Below the pieces are notes generated by a model, which saw only the letters and a program-made list of their open reading frames with translations, did no database searches and was not told the origin of the DNA. Below are positions 35,961 to 45,392 of a stretch of DNA of 56,049 nt, in pieces. The position numbers were made by a program, and so were the translations under genes. Numbering within the stretch: position 1 is the first letter of the stretch; every line of letters begins with the position of its first letter. This DNA comes from Chryseobacterium gleum. GTDB lineage: Bacteria; Bacteroidota; Bacteroidia; Flavobacteriales_D; Crocinitomicaceae. The stretch is from NCBI GenBank assembly GCA_945902775.1, contig CAMDMY010000008.1, positions 1-56,049 of the forward strand, written 5' to 3'.

Positions 35961-38900
35961 ATGAAAATTTCAAGTTCACTCAAAAAATCTTTTTTTGATT
36001 ATTTAGGCATTAAAAATAATTGGGTTGTTTTATTTAGCCTATTCTTCTTTTTTGTTATTTTTTCCAATTCAACAATTGGACAAACTACATTGTATTCTGA
36101 AAATTTTTCAACTAATACAGGTAAGGGACATATTGGTACCTCACTTGATACAACTGGTGTTGGTTCTTCGTGGACAATCAATTCAACTAATTTTATTACA
36201 CCAGTTTCTGGTGAATATTTTAAAGTATTAGCCGGAGTATTTGAATCCTATAATACAGATGCCACTCAAGCTTCGCCAATGTTTTGGTATACTAGATCTG
36301 TTTCGATTACAGGATATTCTAATGTAACATTATCTGTTGATTTAACAAGTGTCAGTAGTAACTCTTTAAGTGGAGTAGAAGCATTTTATTCAATAGATGG
36401 AGGGACTTATATTTCATTCGGATCTTTAATTAACTCTACGGGAACTAATTTATTAGGAAGCACAGCGACAATTTCTGGTTTATCAGGATCAACAGTTAGA
36501 ATTAGAGTTAATCATTGGGGATCTAGTAGTACTCCATATTATAGACATGATAACGTTTCAGTTGTTGGATTTGTACCTGTGAATTACTATTCTAAGTCAA
36601 ATGGAAATCTGGATAATAGATTAAATTGGGGAACAAATACAGATGGCTCAGGAACAGCCCCTATAGATTTTACTGCTGCAGCTCAAACATTTAATATTAG
36701 AAATAATGCAACCCCTACAATTGGCGCAGGTTGGACAGTTTCAGGTACTAGTTCTAAAATTGTAGTTGGTGATGGTACAGCATCTAGTAATTTTACAATA
36801 CCCGCTTCTTATGCTGTAACTGGTACTATTGATGTTGCTAATAATGCAACATTATCAATTGCACATTTAACAACAAATCCAACGTTAGGAACGTTAGCAT
36901 CAGGAAGTACTGTAGATTACATTGGAGCAGGTAATCAAACAATAGCAAATGGGTCATATCATCATTTAAAATTATCAACTTCAGGGACAAAAACTTTAAT
37001 TGCTGGAGTTACATCAATAGGAGGGAATTTAACAACATCAGGAACGGCAACAACAACAACTGTTGTAGGTTTGACAATTGGTGGTAACTTAATTGTTGGA
37101 GATGGAACCACGTTTACAGCTGCTAGTTTTGCACTTACGATAAACGGAACGACAACTATCGGGACAGGCACGAGTGGTAATTTAACTGTGAGTTCAGCTA
37201 CCGGAGCAAAAACTTTTATTGGATTAGTAACAGTTAGTTCTTTAGGTACTTGGAATAATTCTGGTAATTCAGATATTACTTTTAAAGGAGGTATTACTAA
37301 GTCTGGCACTTTTACAGCTGGAACAGGTATTCATACTTTCAGTACCAATTCACAATCAGTTACAGGTGCTTTAACTATTCCAAAGGTTACAATTACTAGT
37401 GTTATTCTGACTTGTAATAGTAGTTCAGATTTGACTGTAAATACAGCATTAATTTTGAATGCAACTGCTATTTTGAATATGACTTCGTCTCAATTATTGG
37501 GAACATTAACAACGCTTACGAATGGCGGTGTAATTAAAACATCTAATACTGGAACTACACCTTTACCAACAGCAAAAGCTTGGGGAGGTACTATTGAATA
37601 TGGTGCTTCTGGTGCGCAAAATATAATTTCAGCAACTTCTTACACAAACATAACTGTTTCTGGTTCAGGGAATAAAACCATGGATGCTTCAATAATACTT
37701 CCAGCTTCTGGGGTTTTAACTTTGAGTGGAAGTGCAGTTATTGTTCCTGGTGCTTATGTTTTACAATCTGATAATACCACAGCAGGTGCTATTGTTGGAG
37801 GTTCAAGTTCTTCATATATAAGTGGAGCCTTAAAACGAAAAATTGCAACAGGAACAAATACAGGTGATTGGAATTTTCCTGTTGGTATAGGTGGTTCTTA
37901 CTACCCTTTTGTTTTGAAGAATCCTAATCAAGCGACAGGTTATACTTCTGTTTCAGTAACAGCCTCATCTTCTGGAGGTTCTGCAGGAACATGTAACGCA
38001 TCAATTAGTACATCAGAGTATTGGACTGTTGTGACAACTACAAATCTTTCTGCTGGTTTAGTTTCACTTGGGAAACCTGCAATAGGTTCTTTAAATACTA
38101 TTAGTCAATCTCCAAGCACAACTTTAGCAAGTGCTTATGTTTCAAGATATGGAACTTTAAGTGGAAATAGTGTAATTAATTCAAACACTGTAGTTGTCAA
38201 TAATACTACGAGTTACTTTGTCCTTTCGACAGCTTCTTCAACAGCGCCTTCAATCTCTACACCAACAAGTGCATCAGTTTCTACATCTACTGTAACTTTA
38301 GGAGGAAATTTAACTTCAATTGGGTGTTCAAATGTTTCAGAGAGAGGGATATATTATAGTACTACAAATGTTTTTGCTGATGGAGCAGGTACAAAAGTAT
38401 CTGTAACGGCAGGTCCTTATGCTGCAGGTGTTTTTACATTACCACTTACTGGTTTAGTACCTAGTACAGTTTATTATTACAAAGCTTTTGCAACTAATTT
38501 AGCTGGAACAGTATATACTACGCAAGGAACTTTTACAACAACTGCCCAAAGTTTTCCTGTAACCGAAGGGTTTGAATCTGATGCTAGCGGTTCTTTTGCT
38601 GCTGGTTCTTCAACTACTTTAGGTTCAAAAATTGAAACAGGAAGCTGGACAAATAACTATGCTACTGGAGGTTGTGGTTCTTATTATTTACGTTTAACAA
38701 ACGGGGTAAGTAATCAATGGTATTTTACACCTTTATTTTATGCTACTTCTGGCAAGATTTATACAGTTTCATATAAAGGATCAAATACAGCATCATCTGC
38801 TAGTGTTAATATTTATCTTGCTACTGCCCAATCTTCAGCAAGTGCGAATTTATCAACAGATTATTTTACAGGTTCAGGAAGTACAAGTATTTTTGCAACT

Positions 38901-41687
38901 GAAACAGCTCAAGGATGGTTATGTACATCAACTGGATTATATAGCTTTGGTTTTAAAGTAAGTTCAGGAGGTAGTGCACTCGGTCTAGATTGCATTAGTA
39001 TCTCGGAGACTACACCTTCAACAATTACTTGGACAGGAAATTCAAATACGACGAACTGGTCTACTTCAGGAAACTGGGATTTAGCTAGAGTCCCATCCTC
39101 TTCAGATATTATAGTTATCCCTTCTGGTAAATCATATTATCCAGCTTCAGTTCCAGCAGGTTCTTACAACTCACTTACTTTAAATAATGGTACTTTAGGT
39201 GGAACAACGACAATTAACGCTTGTACTTTTGCAGGTGCTTTGACGATTCTTTCTTCATCAGCAGGAAATACCGTTACAATTGCTGGTACTACAACAGTGG
39301 GAGGTAATATTTCTATAGGTGGATCAGGAAGTGCTTTTACATTTAACTGTAATGCGTCAGTAACAGGAATGGGGTCACTTGTACTTGGAAATAATATTAC
39401 TGGTTTGACTTCTAATTTTAATTATCCTATAAGTGTTACAGGTGCATTAACTTTAGGAACAAATGCATCAAGTGTTACCAATATTTCATATTCAACTACA
39501 ACAGGTGCAGTTGCAGCAATTCGTGCGTCAAATTCAGGTTCATTTGTATTTTATGGTGCTGTTAATTATACAGCAACTTCAGGAGATCAGATTGTTATGA
39601 AATCTCAATACAATGGTCCGGTTACAGCAAGTGGATCAGGTAGTCGATTTATGGAGGGAGATTTAGATATTAATGATAATTTGACGATTTCAGGTGGTAA
39701 ATGGTATTGTGGAAATACCACAGAGAGAGGAAGTTCGGGTACTTTAGGAACAGATTCGAATGCAAAAGAGGCTATAAGCCCTTATAAAGGAGCTGCAAAT
39801 AATGGTAAATATCAAATGATATTTAAATCTAGTTTTGTTGCTAGTAGTGGTATTTCATCTTCAGATTTATTAACTTCTCTTTCCTATTTTGTCTTAACAA
39901 AAGGAAGTACAAATGCTTATAAGAATTTTACAATAAAATTAGGATTAACTACGAATAATTCATTTGTAGGGGCATCTGCAACAGGTTTTACTTATTTAAC
40001 TCCAACTACTACTGTTTTTACCTCAAAAGATGTAACAACTGTTGCAAATGCATGGAATACCCATACTTTTGACACACCTTTTGCTTGGGATGGATCGTCT
40101 AATATTTTAGTTGAAATAACATTTGATAATTCTGGCTTTTCAGGACCATCTGGAACAGATTTGGTAGCATATTATGAAGGAGTTTATTCAGATGATATTA
40201 TCGCTTATAATTCATCTTTTTCTTGTGGATCGATTTATTGTCCAACTTATAATGGTGTAACAATGACTAGTAATTCGAATTACATGGGTAAAACGATTTT
40301 TAATATCGCTGACGGTCCTTATAATATTAACATAACAAATAATTGGTTAAATTCAGGTGGAACATTTTATCATTTAACTAATACTGTAACTTTTGACGGT
40401 TCAACTAATCAAAACGTAACAACTAGAGGAGATAATTTTTACAACTACACTGTAAACAACGCATATGCAACAACTGCTTTAACACTTTTAGATGATAATA
40501 ATGTTGAAGGGACAGCAACATTAACAGATGGAGTCATCTCAACAGGGAGTAATAAATTAATTATTTTGAGTTCGACAGCTTCAAAGTTAACTGGTTATTC
40601 TAATGCAAGTTTTGTAAAAGGTAATTTAAGAAGATATATTGGGACGAATACATCGACTTATGGATTCCCATTAGGTAAAGGGACATCTACAACAGATTAT
40701 TTTTTATCTGATATTATCAATAACAATTTAACTACTACGTCTTATTTAGATGGGAAATTTGTTTCTGGTACTCCAGCAGATTATACACAAGCTAGTTTTA
40801 TGTCTTTGGGTAAACTGTTAACAGGAGTTGGTATTGCAACAAAAGATATCACTTCGTTGGATTCAAAAGGGTATACTCAAATTGATCCAAATGTTCAACC
40901 TGGGGGAGGTAGTTATTCTTTTAAAATGTATAGTGCCAATTATACAACGTCAAAATGGATGGATAATAATCAATGTATAATGAAACGTTCATCTTCTAGT
41001 GTTACGCTAAATGATTTTAACCAAGCAGGTACTGTAAACGCAGATAATGGATTGGGAAGAAAGGTTTCAGACGGTTATTTGTTATCGACAGGTTTATCTT
41101 CTTTTTCTATTTTTGAACCTGGATTAGTTACTGTTGTTGGACTTTCTGTTCAATTGTTGGATTTTAATGCTGTATTAAGGGCTGATAAAGTTTATTTGGA
41201 TTGGTCAACACAATCAGAAAAAAACAACGATTATTTTACAATCGAAAAGTCGCAGGATGGATATACTTTTTTTCCTCTAATGCAGGTAAAAGGGTATGTG
41301 AATTCTCAAACATTAAAAGCATACCAAGAAATCGATAATCATCCTAATGTTGGAGTTACTTATTATCGTTTGAAGCAAACTGATACGGATGGTAAAATAA
41401 GTTATTCTCAAATTAGAACTGTCATTTATAATTTATCGGGGATAGCGGTTTTTCCTAATCCTGCAATTGATAATCATTTTCAAATTGAATTTAATTCAGA
41501 AGTAAATGAAAATGTAGATGTATTAATTTATAATAATTTAGGGCAACTAATATTTCAATCCAGTTTTACAGCTCTAAAGGGAATCAATAATCACTCTATT
41601 CAACTGAATCATACCGCTAAAGGTTTATATCAACTGCATATTATAGGCGATAATTTAGGCGATTTTATACAGAAAATTGAATTTTAA
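35961..41687 (+). CDS. Very large secreted protein with T9SS type A sorting domain
   Basis: 1908 residues from the ATG at 35961; an in-frame TTG five codons upstream is rejected because the signal peptide (MKISSSLKK then WVVLFSLFFFFVIFSNSTIGQ) begins here. The N-terminal region (about 35-205) is a jelly-roll-like domain (SYSGNV-type ITGYSNVTLSVDL, GSTVRIRVNHWG). Long stretches of short beta repeats (NNATLSI, SGTKTLIAGVTSIGG, LTIGGNLIVG) resemble T9SS beta-sandwich surface proteins. A FnIII-like domain is at about 766-860 (VPSTVYYYKAFATNLAGTVY). A WTGNSNTTNWSTSGNWD module recurs as in other Bacteroidota surface proteins. The end is a type A sorting domain (about 1826-1908: VFPNPAIDNHFQIEF, VLIYNNLGQLIFQ, GLYQLHII). 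Substrate or ligand unknown. Confidence 0.88.
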   Translation: MKISSSLKKSFFDYLGIKNNWVVLFSLFFFFVIFSNSTIGQTTLYSENFSTNTGKGHIGTSLDTTGVGSSWTINSTNFITPVSGEYFKVLAGVFESYNTDATQASPMFWYTRSVSITGYSNVTLSVDLTSVSSNSLSGVEAFYSIDGGTYISFGSLINSTGTNLLGSTATISGLSGSTVRIRVNHWGSSSTPYYRHDNVSVVGFVPVNYYSKSNGNLDNRLNWGTNTDGSGTAPIDFTAAAQTFNIRNNATPTIGAGWTVSGTSSKIVVGDGTASSNFTIPASYAVTGTIDVANNATLSIAHLTTNPTLGTLASGSTVDYIGAGNQTIANGSYHHLKLSTSGTKTLIAGVTSIGGNLTTSGTATTTTVVGLTIGGNLIVGDGTTFTAASFALTINGTTTIGTGTSGNLTVSSATGAKTFIGLVTVSSLGTWNNSGNSDITFKGGITKSGTFTAGTGIHTFSTNSQSVTGALTIPKVTITSVILTCNSSSDLTVNTALILNATAILNMTSSQLLGTLTTLTNGGVIKTSNTGTTPLPTAKAWGGTIEYGASGAQNIISATSYTNITVSGSGNKTMDASIILPASGVLTLSGSAVIVPGAYVLQSDNTTAGAIVGGSSSSYISGALKRKIATGTNTGDWNFPVGIGGSYYPFVLKNPNQATGYTSVSVTASSSGGSAGTCNASISTSEYWTVVTTTNLSAGLVSLGKPAIGSLNTISQSPSTTLASAYVSRYGTLSGNSVINSNTVVVNNTTSYFVLSTASSTAPSISTPTSASVSTSTVTLGGNLTSIGCSNVSERGIYYSTTNVFADGAGTKVSVTAGPYAAGVFTLPLTGLVPSTVYYYKAFATNLAGTVYTTQGTFTTTAQSFPVTEGFESDASGSFAAGSSTTLGSKIETGSWTNNYATGGCGSYYLRLTNGVSNQWYFTPLFYATSGKIYTVSYKGSNTASSASVNIYLATAQSSASANLSTDYFTGSGSTSIFATETAQGWLCTSTGLYSFGFKVSSGGSALGLDCISISETTPSTITWTGNSNTTNWSTSGNWDLARVPSSSDIIVIPSGKSYYPASVPAGSYNSLTLNNGTLGGTTTINACTFAGALTILSSSAGNTVTIAGTTTVGGNISIGGSGSAFTFNCNASVTGMGSLVLGNNITGLTSNFNYPISVTGALTLGTNASSVTNISYSTTTGAVAAIRASNSGSFVFYGAVNYTATSGDQIVMKSQYNGPVTASGSGSRFMEGDLDINDNLTISGGKWYCGNTTERGSSGTLGTDSNAKEAISPYKGAANNGKYQMIFKSSFVASSGISSSDLLTSLSYFVLTKGSTNAYKNFTIKLGLTTNNSFVGASATGFTYLTPTTTVFTSKDVTTVANAWNTHTFDTPFAWDGSSNILVEITFDNSGFSGPSGTDLVAYYEGVYSDDIIAYNSSFSCGSIYCPTYNGVTMTSNSNYMGKTIFNIADGPYNINITNNWLNSGGTFYHLTNTVTFDGSTNQNVTTRGDNFYNYTVNNAYATTALTLLDDNNVEGTATLTDGVISTGSNKLIILSSTASKLTGYSNASFVKGNLRRYIGTNTSTYGFPLGKGTSTTDYFLSDIINNNLTTTSYLDGKFVSGTPADYTQASFMSLGKLLTGVGIATKDITSLDSKGYTQIDPNVQPGGGSYSFKMYSANYTTSKWMDNNQCIMKRSSSSVTLNDFNQAGTVNADNGLGRKVSDGYLLSTGLSSFSIFEPGLVTVVGLSVQLLDFNAVLRADKVYLDWSTQSEKNNDYFTIEKSQDGYTFFPLMQVKGYVNSQTLKAYQEIDNHPNVGVTYYRLKQTDTDGKISYSQIRTVIYNLSGIAVFPNPAIDNHFQIEFNSEVNENVDVLIYNNLGQLIFQSSFTALKGINNHSIQLNHTAKGLYQLHIIGDNLGDFIQKIEF

Positions 41688-41698
41688 GTTGAATTATA

Positions 41699-41741
41699 AT
41701 AGATAAGCCCTCTTTTCATTATGAAAAGAGGGCTTATCTAT
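41699..41741. terminator. 21-bp perfect palindrome between convergent genes
   Basis: Arms 41699-41719 and 41721-41741 are exactly complementary around a single central T, core AAGCCCTCTTTTCAT. It begins 12 bases after the type A protein stop and precedes the stop of the convergent lipoprotein gene, so it probably terminates both. No T-run follows on either strand. Confidence 0.75.
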
Positions 41742-41804
41742 TAATGGATGAATCTGTTTATTTACTTTAATAAATCTAAATATCTTGATTCAAAAAAGGA
41801 AGTC

Positions 41805-42428
41805 TTAATATTCCGATTGTAATAGATGGGGCTTAACTATATTCAGATAAATTCGTTGACTCCAATCAATAGCGATTTTTTCGTCTGAGATATTCATCCA
41901 TTTGTCCTTTCTATGAAAAAAAGTATGAATCGGTTCTACGATACAACCAAGGTATTTTTCTTTGTGAAATGAATAATAGTAAATTGCTTTAATTCTTTTT
42001 GAGCGATAAGCAAACTTTGTCATTTTAGCAATTATATTACAATCATCTAAAAAGTAAATTTCGTGTTTTATGGAGGCTAATTTCAGATTTCGGACATATA
42101 CTTCACTAATTAACTTGACACTTTTGATAGAGTCGCTATAAACAGTAAAGCTTCCAAATTTATTTATCGTCTGTTCTGTAAGTTTTAATTTGTGCTTTAA
42201 TGTATTATTATCAATTACATCTATTGCTTTGAAGATAGAAAGAACTTGTATGTCTTTTGAAGAGTATATTTTTTTTCTAAGAACAATTCCATCATTACAC
42301 ACAACTTCTGTACGCAGTTTTTTCTTCTTTTTCTTTTTATGTCTCAGAATAATTGTTTCACAAGAAAATAGTGAAATTACGAAAAGCAATCCCAAAACTA
42401 GTCTTGAAGAAAATAGAATCATTCTCAT
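41805..42428 (-). CDS. Putative lipoprotein of unknown function
   Basis: A 207-residue protein starting MRMILFSSRLVLGLLFVISLFSC; the lipobox-like LFSC predicts lipidation at Cys23. A run of seven lysines (KKKKKKK, about 32-38) follows the lipid anchor, unusual and possibly membrane-binding. The rest is mixed alpha/beta with a WIN-type W at KDKWMNISDEKIAIDWSQ. I recognise no family. A TAnnTTTG box lies 16 bp upstream. It converges with the type A protein gene across a palindromic terminator. Confidence 0.72.
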   Translation of the reverse strand: MRMILFSSRLVLGLLFVISLFSCETIILRHKKKKKKKLRTEVVCNDGIVLRKKIYSSKDIQVLSIFKAIDVIDNNTLKHKLKLTEQTINKFGSFTVYSDSIKSVKLISEVYVRNLKLASIKHEIYFLDDCNIIAKMTKFAYRSKRIKAIYYYSFHKEKYLGCIVEPIHTFFHRKDKWMNISDEKIAIDWSQRIYLNIVKPHLLQSEY

Positions 42429-42443
42429 TTTAATGTTTTAGTC

Positions 42444-42451
42444 CAAATATA
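42444..42451 (-). promoter_or_regulatory. Putative -7 box (TATATTTG) of the lipoprotein gene
   Basis: Exact TAnnTTTG match on the minus strand, 15 bases before the start codon; it overlaps the end of the gap after the MFS gene. Confidence 0.4.
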
Positions 42452-42469
42452 ACGTTTTATTATACGTTT

Positions 42470-43717
42470 TTATTCTATAAAATCTAAATCTTTTCCGTGT
42501 GTTTCACTAATTGTAAGCGTTGAGTATATTCCCAAACCAAAAGCAATAATTCCAACTATTATAGCAGATTGAATAACATTTTTAGATCCTGAAATTAAGT
42601 AGTAAAAAAGGAAATTCATAGGAATTAACATGCCTCTAACCATATTAGGTATAGTAGTTGCTGCAGTAGAACGAATATTTGTCCCGAATTGCTCAGCGCT
42701 AACAGTAATAAACATAGCCCAATAGCCAGTTCCAAGTCCTAACCAAGTACAATAAAAATAATAGGTAGCTTCGGACTTATATCCGCTAAATAGCATTAAA
42801 TAAAGTCCTACTAAAGTAAAAGCCATCATCCATAAGATTGCTTTTTTTCGTGATTTAAACCAATGACTTATAAATCCACTCAATAAATCACCTGCAGAAA
42901 TCCCAATATAGGCCCACATAATTGCTTTACCAGGATTTAATTCTTTTATTCCAAGAGGTAAAGCGAATTCATTTGCGAGAAAAGCTAAAATTCCAATACA
43001 AAACCACGTTGGAAGTCCAATTGCAATACAACGTATATAGCGTAAAAAACGATTTTTATTTGTGAAAAAAGAGAGGAAATTCCCTTTCGAAATGGATGAT
43101 TCTGTTTCAATATCTTTAAAAATACCAGATTCGGAAACACCAATTCTAAATATTAAGAGCAATAAGCCTAATCCTCCACCTATGAAATAAGCGATCGTCC
43201 AATCGCCTGATAGTTCAACTGTGAAATTTGCAACAACAGCTCCAAGCAGACCAAATCCAGCCACGATAGAAGTCCCAATTGCTCTTAATTCTTTCGGTAA
43301 AGATTCTGCTACTAAGGTAATTCCAGCACCTAATTCACCAGCCAAACCAACACCGGCAATAAATCTTAAAGCAGCATAAGCAGTAGTTTTATCCATAAAA
43401 TTGATTTGAGGTAAAAATCCGCAAGCAATGTTTGCTAAAGAATATACCAAAATAGAACCAAACAAAACGGATAATCTTCCTTTTTTGTCACCAAGAACAC
43501 CCCAAAGAATTCCTCCAAGAACTAAACCAAACATTTGCCAATCTTGGATGGTTGTTCCAACTTGTTTCAAATCTATGTTCATGCTATTTAAACTTGGAAC
43601 TCTAACAATTCCAAACAAAAGCAAATCATAAATATCTACGAAATAGCCTAATGCAGCAACAATTACAGGTATGCTGAAAAGGTGTTTTAATTTTTCTTTA
43701 AGCGTAAATGTTTTCAT
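42470..43717 (-). CDS. MFS transporter
   Basis: A 415-residue permease with about 12 hydrophobic segments. The MFS motif between TM2 and TM3 is GVLGDKKGRLSVL (about 73-85), and the sugar/metabolite-carrier-like GVGLAGELGAGITLVAE with LPKELRAIGTS lies around TM4-5. A long cytoplasmic loop (about 195-215) separates the halves. The pattern is closest to metabolite:H+ symporters, but the substrate cannot be read from the sequence. It is transcribed away from ribD, with a duplicated repeat element in the gap. Confidence 0.88.
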   Translation of the reverse strand: MKTFTLKEKLKHLFSIPVIVAALGYFVDIYDLLLFGIVRVPSLNSMNIDLKQVGTTIQDWQMFGLVLGGILWGVLGDKKGRLSVLFGSILVYSLANIACGFLPQINFMDKTTAYAALRFIAGVGLAGELGAGITLVAESLPKELRAIGTSIVAGFGLLGAVVANFTVELSGDWTIAYFIGGGLGLLLLIFRIGVSESGIFKDIETESSISKGNFLSFFTNKNRFLRYIRCIAIGLPTWFCIGILAFLANEFALPLGIKELNPGKAIMWAYIGISAGDLLSGFISHWFKSRKKAILWMMAFTLVGLYLMLFSGYKSEATYYFYCTWLGLGTGYWAMFITVSAEQFGTNIRSTAATTIPNMVRGMLIPMNFLFYYLISGSKNVIQSAIIVGIIAFGLGIYSTLTISETHGKDLDFIE

Positions 43718-43840
43718 AAGTACGAAGATAAGAAATAAGGTTTATCGTTAATATTTGTGAGGTATTTATTTTGAACTACTTAATTCTAGTTTTAGAAAGC
43801 CATGAAAGGTTTAAAAATGTTTGAAAAATAGGGTTAATAA

Positions 43841-44043
43841 AATCGAATAGCCTGAAAGGTTTAAATCTACTAACGATGTGTAAAGCCCATCGAAAAGATG
43901 CCAAGAGTTAATAAAGGCCTGAAAGGGTGATATATGAATCGTGTGAGATATGTCAGCCTTTCAGGCCTTAAAAATTATATTCATTATAAAATTCATAGGG
44001 CTTCCTTCTCCCTATGTTTTGAGATTATATTCTTTCAGGGCAA
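43841..44043. repeat. CCTGAAAGG-type element, copy 1
   Basis: Starts AATCGAATAGCCTGAAAGG and ends TTCTTTCAGGGCAAC. Inside, GGCCTGAAAGG (43916-43926) pairs perfectly with CCTTTCAGGCC (43957-43967). The ends, CCTGAAAGG and CTTTCAGGG, are also complementary, so the whole unit can fold as nested hairpins. Probably non-autonomous; no transposase is present. Confidence 0.75.
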
Positions 44044-44109
44044 CTAATAATCAATTATTTAGTTCATTTTAATAATATCAGTTTTGTAAATAGTTTTAAA
44101 TAGGTTTCA

Positions 44110-44300
44110 AATCGATTAGCTTGAAAGGGTTAAATCTACTAAAGATGGTTGAAGCCCATCGAAAAAAAGATTCATAAGTCAAAGGCCTAAAAGGATGACG
44201 TATGAATCGTGTCAGACATGTCAGCCTTAAAAATTATATTCATTATAAAATTCACAGGGCTTCTTCCCTATGTTTTGAGATTATACCCTTTCAGGGCAAA
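44110..44300. repeat. CCTGAAAGG-type element, copy 2
   Basis: A direct repeat of 43841-44043, 269 bp further on, with about a dozen base changes and small deletions. The inner hairpin is degraded (GGCCTAAAAGG against CAGCCTT). By chance it keeps an open frame joined to ribD, producing a false 52-residue N-terminal extension. Confidence 0.75.
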
Positions 44301-44357
44301 TTTAAATTAATCAAGCTTTTGTCTTTGAACCAACAATTCATTCATTATATTCGTTGT

Positions 44358-45392
44358 ATGCAAATGGATGAAAAATATATGCAACGATGTATTGACCTCG
44401 CTCAATTAGGAGAAGGGAATGTAGCTCCAAATCCAATGGTTGGTGCAGTTATTGTATTAAATGATTGCATTATTGGGGAAGGGTATCATCAAAAATACGG
44501 TGAGGCACACGCTGAAGTAAATGCAGTAAATTCTGTTGTTGATAAATCGGTATTAAAAGATGCTACGATATATGTTTCGTTAGAACCTTGTGCTCATTTT
44601 GGAAAAACACCACCTTGTTCTGATTTATTAGTCCAACATCAATTTAAAAGAGTTGTTATTGGTTGTCATGATAGTTTTTCTGAAGTTAGTGGGAAAGGAA
44701 TTCAAAAATTAAAGAATGCCGGAATTGAATTTGAAGTCGGAATTTTAGAAGAAAAATGCCGAGAGTTAAATAAACGATTTTTCACTTTTCACGAAAAGAA
44801 AAGGCCATATATTATTTTAAAATGGGCTCAAACAAAAGATGGCTTTATTGATGTAAAACGAGATGATTCGTCAGTTGGAATCAATTGGATTAGTTCACCC
44901 GAAACAAAAGTATTGGTTCATAAATGGAGATCAGAAGAACACTCAATATTGGTTGGTAAAAATACGGTTTTGAAAGATAACCCAACATTGACGGTTCGAG
45001 AAGTAACGGGAAATAACCCTATTCGAATTGTTTTAGATAGTTATCTTCAGATTAAAAAAGAAGCAAAGGTTTTAAACGAAGATGCACCAACGATTGTTTT
45101 TAATAAATTGAAAGATGAGGTGATTGGTTCTGTTCGTTACCGAAAACTTGATAATTTAGAGGTTTCAACTATTGTTGAAGCGCTTTACGAATTATCAATT
45201 CAATCTGTTTTTATTGAGGGAGGATCAAAAATATTGCAATCTTTTATCGATTCAAATGTATGGGATGAAGCAAGGGTGATTTTAGGAGAAAATTTATTTA
45301 AAGAGGGAGTGAAGGCACCAACTATTTCTAAATTACCTACAACTTCTTTTGATTTTTCAAGTGATAAAGTATTTATATATAACAATTTATGA
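44358..45392 (+). CDS. ribD: Riboflavin biosynthesis deaminase/reductase
   Basis: A 344-residue bifunctional enzyme that deaminates and then reduces the riboflavin precursor pyrimidine. The deaminase zinc site is HAEVNAV with PCAHFGKTPPCSDLL; the C-terminal reductase domain begins near RPYIILKWAQTKDG and includes FIEGGSKILQSF. Start chosen at ATG 44358 (MQMDEKYMQRC); ATG 44364 is also possible. The frame stays open upstream to 44202, but that part is repeat sequence and does not match the family. The stop overlaps the next gene's start by 4 bp (ATGA). Confidence 0.94.
   Translation: MQMDEKYMQRCIDLAQLGEGNVAPNPMVGAVIVLNDCIIGEGYHQKYGEAHAEVNAVNSVVDKSVLKDATIYVSLEPCAHFGKTPPCSDLLVQHQFKRVVIGCHDSFSEVSGKGIQKLKNAGIEFEVGILEEKCRELNKRFFTFHEKKRPYIILKWAQTKDGFIDVKRDDSSVGINWISSPETKVLVHKWRSEEHSILVGKNTVLKDNPTLTVREVTGNNPIRIVLDSYLQIKKEAKVLNEDAPTIVFNKLKDEVIGSVRYRKLDNLEVSTIVEALYELSIQSVFIEGGSKILQSFIDSNVWDEARVILGENLFKEGVKAPTISKLPTTSFDFSSDKVFIYNNL

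Larger units (their letters stand above)
43718..44357. other. Divergent intergenic region with a duplicated ~200-bp element
   Basis: 640 bp between the MFS gene and ribD. Most of it is two direct copies of the element described below; the rest is AT-rich. I could not place promoters with confidence. Confidence 0.6.

Noticed and set aside
44202-44357. 52-residue N-terminal extension of RibD
   Set aside because: The segment is copy 2 of an intergenic repeat; RibD proteins start near MDEKYMQRC, and a fitting ATG exists at 44358.
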